A DNA stretch of 64,000 bases. It comes from Erythrobacter sp. (lineage in GTDB: Bacteria > Pseudomonadota > Alphaproteobacteria > Sphingomonadales > Sphingomonadaceae). The position numbers were made by a program, and so were the translations under genes. The stretch covers positions 1 to 64,000 of the forward strand of contig DAICXZ010000006.1 in the NCBI GenBank assembly GCA_027311945.1, written 5' to 3'. Under the pieces are notes generated by a model. It ran no database searches and had not been told where the DNA came from. It saw only the letters and a list, made by a program, of their open reading frames with translations. The number at the start of each line of letters is the position of its first letter. The stretch's first letter is position 1. Shown here piece by piece: positions 63,180 through 64,000 of the stretch.

Positions 63180-64000
63180 ATGAGGAGGGTGATTGCACAC
63201 CTGGAGAGCATTTTGCCCAAACCAACGACCATCGGATTGCCCCGTACTGCTGATCATCACCATGGTCTCGCGCAGGATATGGATATGGCGCGCCTGTTGA
63301 ACCGGCGCCGTGCGCTGGGTCTGTTCGGTGCCGCCGGTGGTACAATCGCGCTCGCGGCCTGCGGCGGAGACGAACTGACCAGCAGCGGTTCAACTGCGAG
63401 CGCTACTCCCACGCCGACGGCCACAAGCACCGCGACGTCTACTCCCACTCCCACCAGCACTTCGGCAAGCTGTGTGTCCTTCGCGGAAGAAACCAACGGC
63501 CCTTACCCCGCCGATGGAACCAACACCTCGAACGGTGCGACCTCCAATGTGCTCACCAATACCAGCTTCGTGCGCAGCGATGTGCGGTCCAGCATTCTTG
63601 CCAGCACCAACACGGCCGCAGGCATCGAGCTGACGATCACGCTTCAGCTCGCCGACGTCAATAACGACTGCGCCGTCCTGGAGGGCTATGCAGTTTACAT
63701 GTGGCATTGCAATGCGGAGGGCGACTATTCGCTCTACGATCTGCCGCAGCAGGATTATCTGCGCGGCATTCAGGTGAGCAATGCCAACGGCCAGGTAACT
63801 TTCACCACGATCATCCCCGGCTGCTACAACGGACGCTATCCGCACATCCATTTCGAGGTCTTCAGCAGCCTCGCCAATGCAACTGGCGGTCGTTACGCGG
63901 TTCTCATCTCGCAGTTCGCGGTGTTGAAGAGCCAGCTGACGACGATTTATGCCAGCAACGCGGTTTATGCGAGCAGCATAAGCGCGCTCAGTTCCAGCAC
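63180..64000 (+). CDS. Exported intradiol-dioxygenase-like lipoprotein, 3' end cut by the window
   Basis: The frame is open from ATG 63180 to the window end without a stop. A RRRALGLFGAAG twin-arginine signal precedes a lipobox (LAAC), then a Ser/Thr/Pro-rich linker (TPTPTATSTATSTPTPTS) and a dioxygenase beta-sandwich. Likely iron ligands are Tyr in AEGDYSLYD and GCYNGRYPHIHFEVF (Tyr, His, His), matching protocatechuate 3,4-dioxygenase-type enzymes. The export signal sets it apart from classical cytoplasmic aromatic dioxygenases. The start is uncertain: ATG 63279 would also give a complete signal, but the upstream HHHGLAQDM segment looks coding. The substrate is unknown. Confidence 0.78.
   Translation, partial: MRRVIAHLESILPKPTTIGLPRTADHHHGLAQDMDMARLLNRRRALGLFGAAGGTIALAACGGDELTSSGSTASATPTPTATSTATSTPTPTSTSASCVSFAEETNGPYPADGTNTSNGATSNVLTNTSFVRSDVRSSILASTNTAAGIELTITLQLADVNNDCAVLEGYAVYMWHCNAEGDYSLYDLPQQDYLRGIQVSNANGQVTFTTIIPGCYNGRYPHIHFEVFSSLANATGGRYAVLISQFAVLKSQLTTIYASNAVYASSISALSSS

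Noticed and set aside
1-64000. CRISPR arrays, rRNA, tRNA, prophage genes, complete transposases
   Set aside because: No repeat-spacer pattern, rRNA or tRNA signatures, or recognisable transposase or phage proteins were seen.

Overview
The window is high-GC DNA, and almost every gene resembles those of aquatic Alphaproteobacteria of the order Sphingomonadales (Erythrobacter/Altererythrobacter/Novosphingobium type). The reasons are a xylose dehydrogenase SDR very close in motif pattern to Caulobacter XylB, a TonB receptor + SapC + cupin + tryptophan-halogenase-like set typical of sphingomonads and Caulobacter, and NodT-type RND efflux genes. This placement is inference from recognised families; no search was run.

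Layout. 1-4.8 kb: an RND efflux pump permease whose 5' end is replaced by unrelated sequence carrying a perfect 30-bp palindrome, a NodT outer-membrane lipoprotein, and a 39-aa membrane peptide. 5.1-57.2 kb: one large hemicellulose (arabinoglucuronoxylan / xyloglucan side-chain) utilisation island. 57.3-64 kb: housekeeping-like genes: an S9 dipeptidyl peptidase, a 5'-nucleotidase-type lipoprotein, a bile-acid-symporter-like protein, a TetR regulator and a secreted intradiol-dioxygenase-like lipoprotein cut by the window end.

How the island works. Secreted, lipid-anchored or Tat-exported enzymes (GH27, four GH43, GH67, GH3, GH9-like, GH95, GH51, a beta-helix GH141/GH120-like protein and several esterases) would strip and hydrolyse oligosaccharides in the periplasm after uptake by a TonB receptor. 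Monosaccharides enter through a FucP-type and an XylE-type symporter. Catabolism is unusually complete. D-xylose can go by the isomerase route (xylA, xylB) and by the oxidative Weimberg route (SDR dehydrogenase, lactonase, IlvD/Edd dehydratase, XylX-type FAH dehydratase, alpha-ketoglutarate semialdehyde dehydrogenase). L-arabinose has its own dehydrogenase and AraD1/GguC-type FAH enzyme. DgoK/DgoA can finish 2-keto-3-deoxygalactonate. No endoxylanase (GH10/GH11) and no inner-membrane oligosaccharide transporter were seen.

Regulation. Two repeated DNA motifs divide the island. A LacI-type palindrome (TGGTAGCGCTAYCA) occurs six times, always in front of xylose or glucuronoxylan genes; the LacI regulator lies directly behind GH67. 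A second, asymmetric motif (ATTTGTMGGANTA) occurs five times, mainly in front of arabinose and side-chain genes; a FadR-type GntR regulator in the island is the likely partner. Both motifs sit side by side upstream of one five-gene operon (32785 down to 27128), which suggests two-sugar logic.
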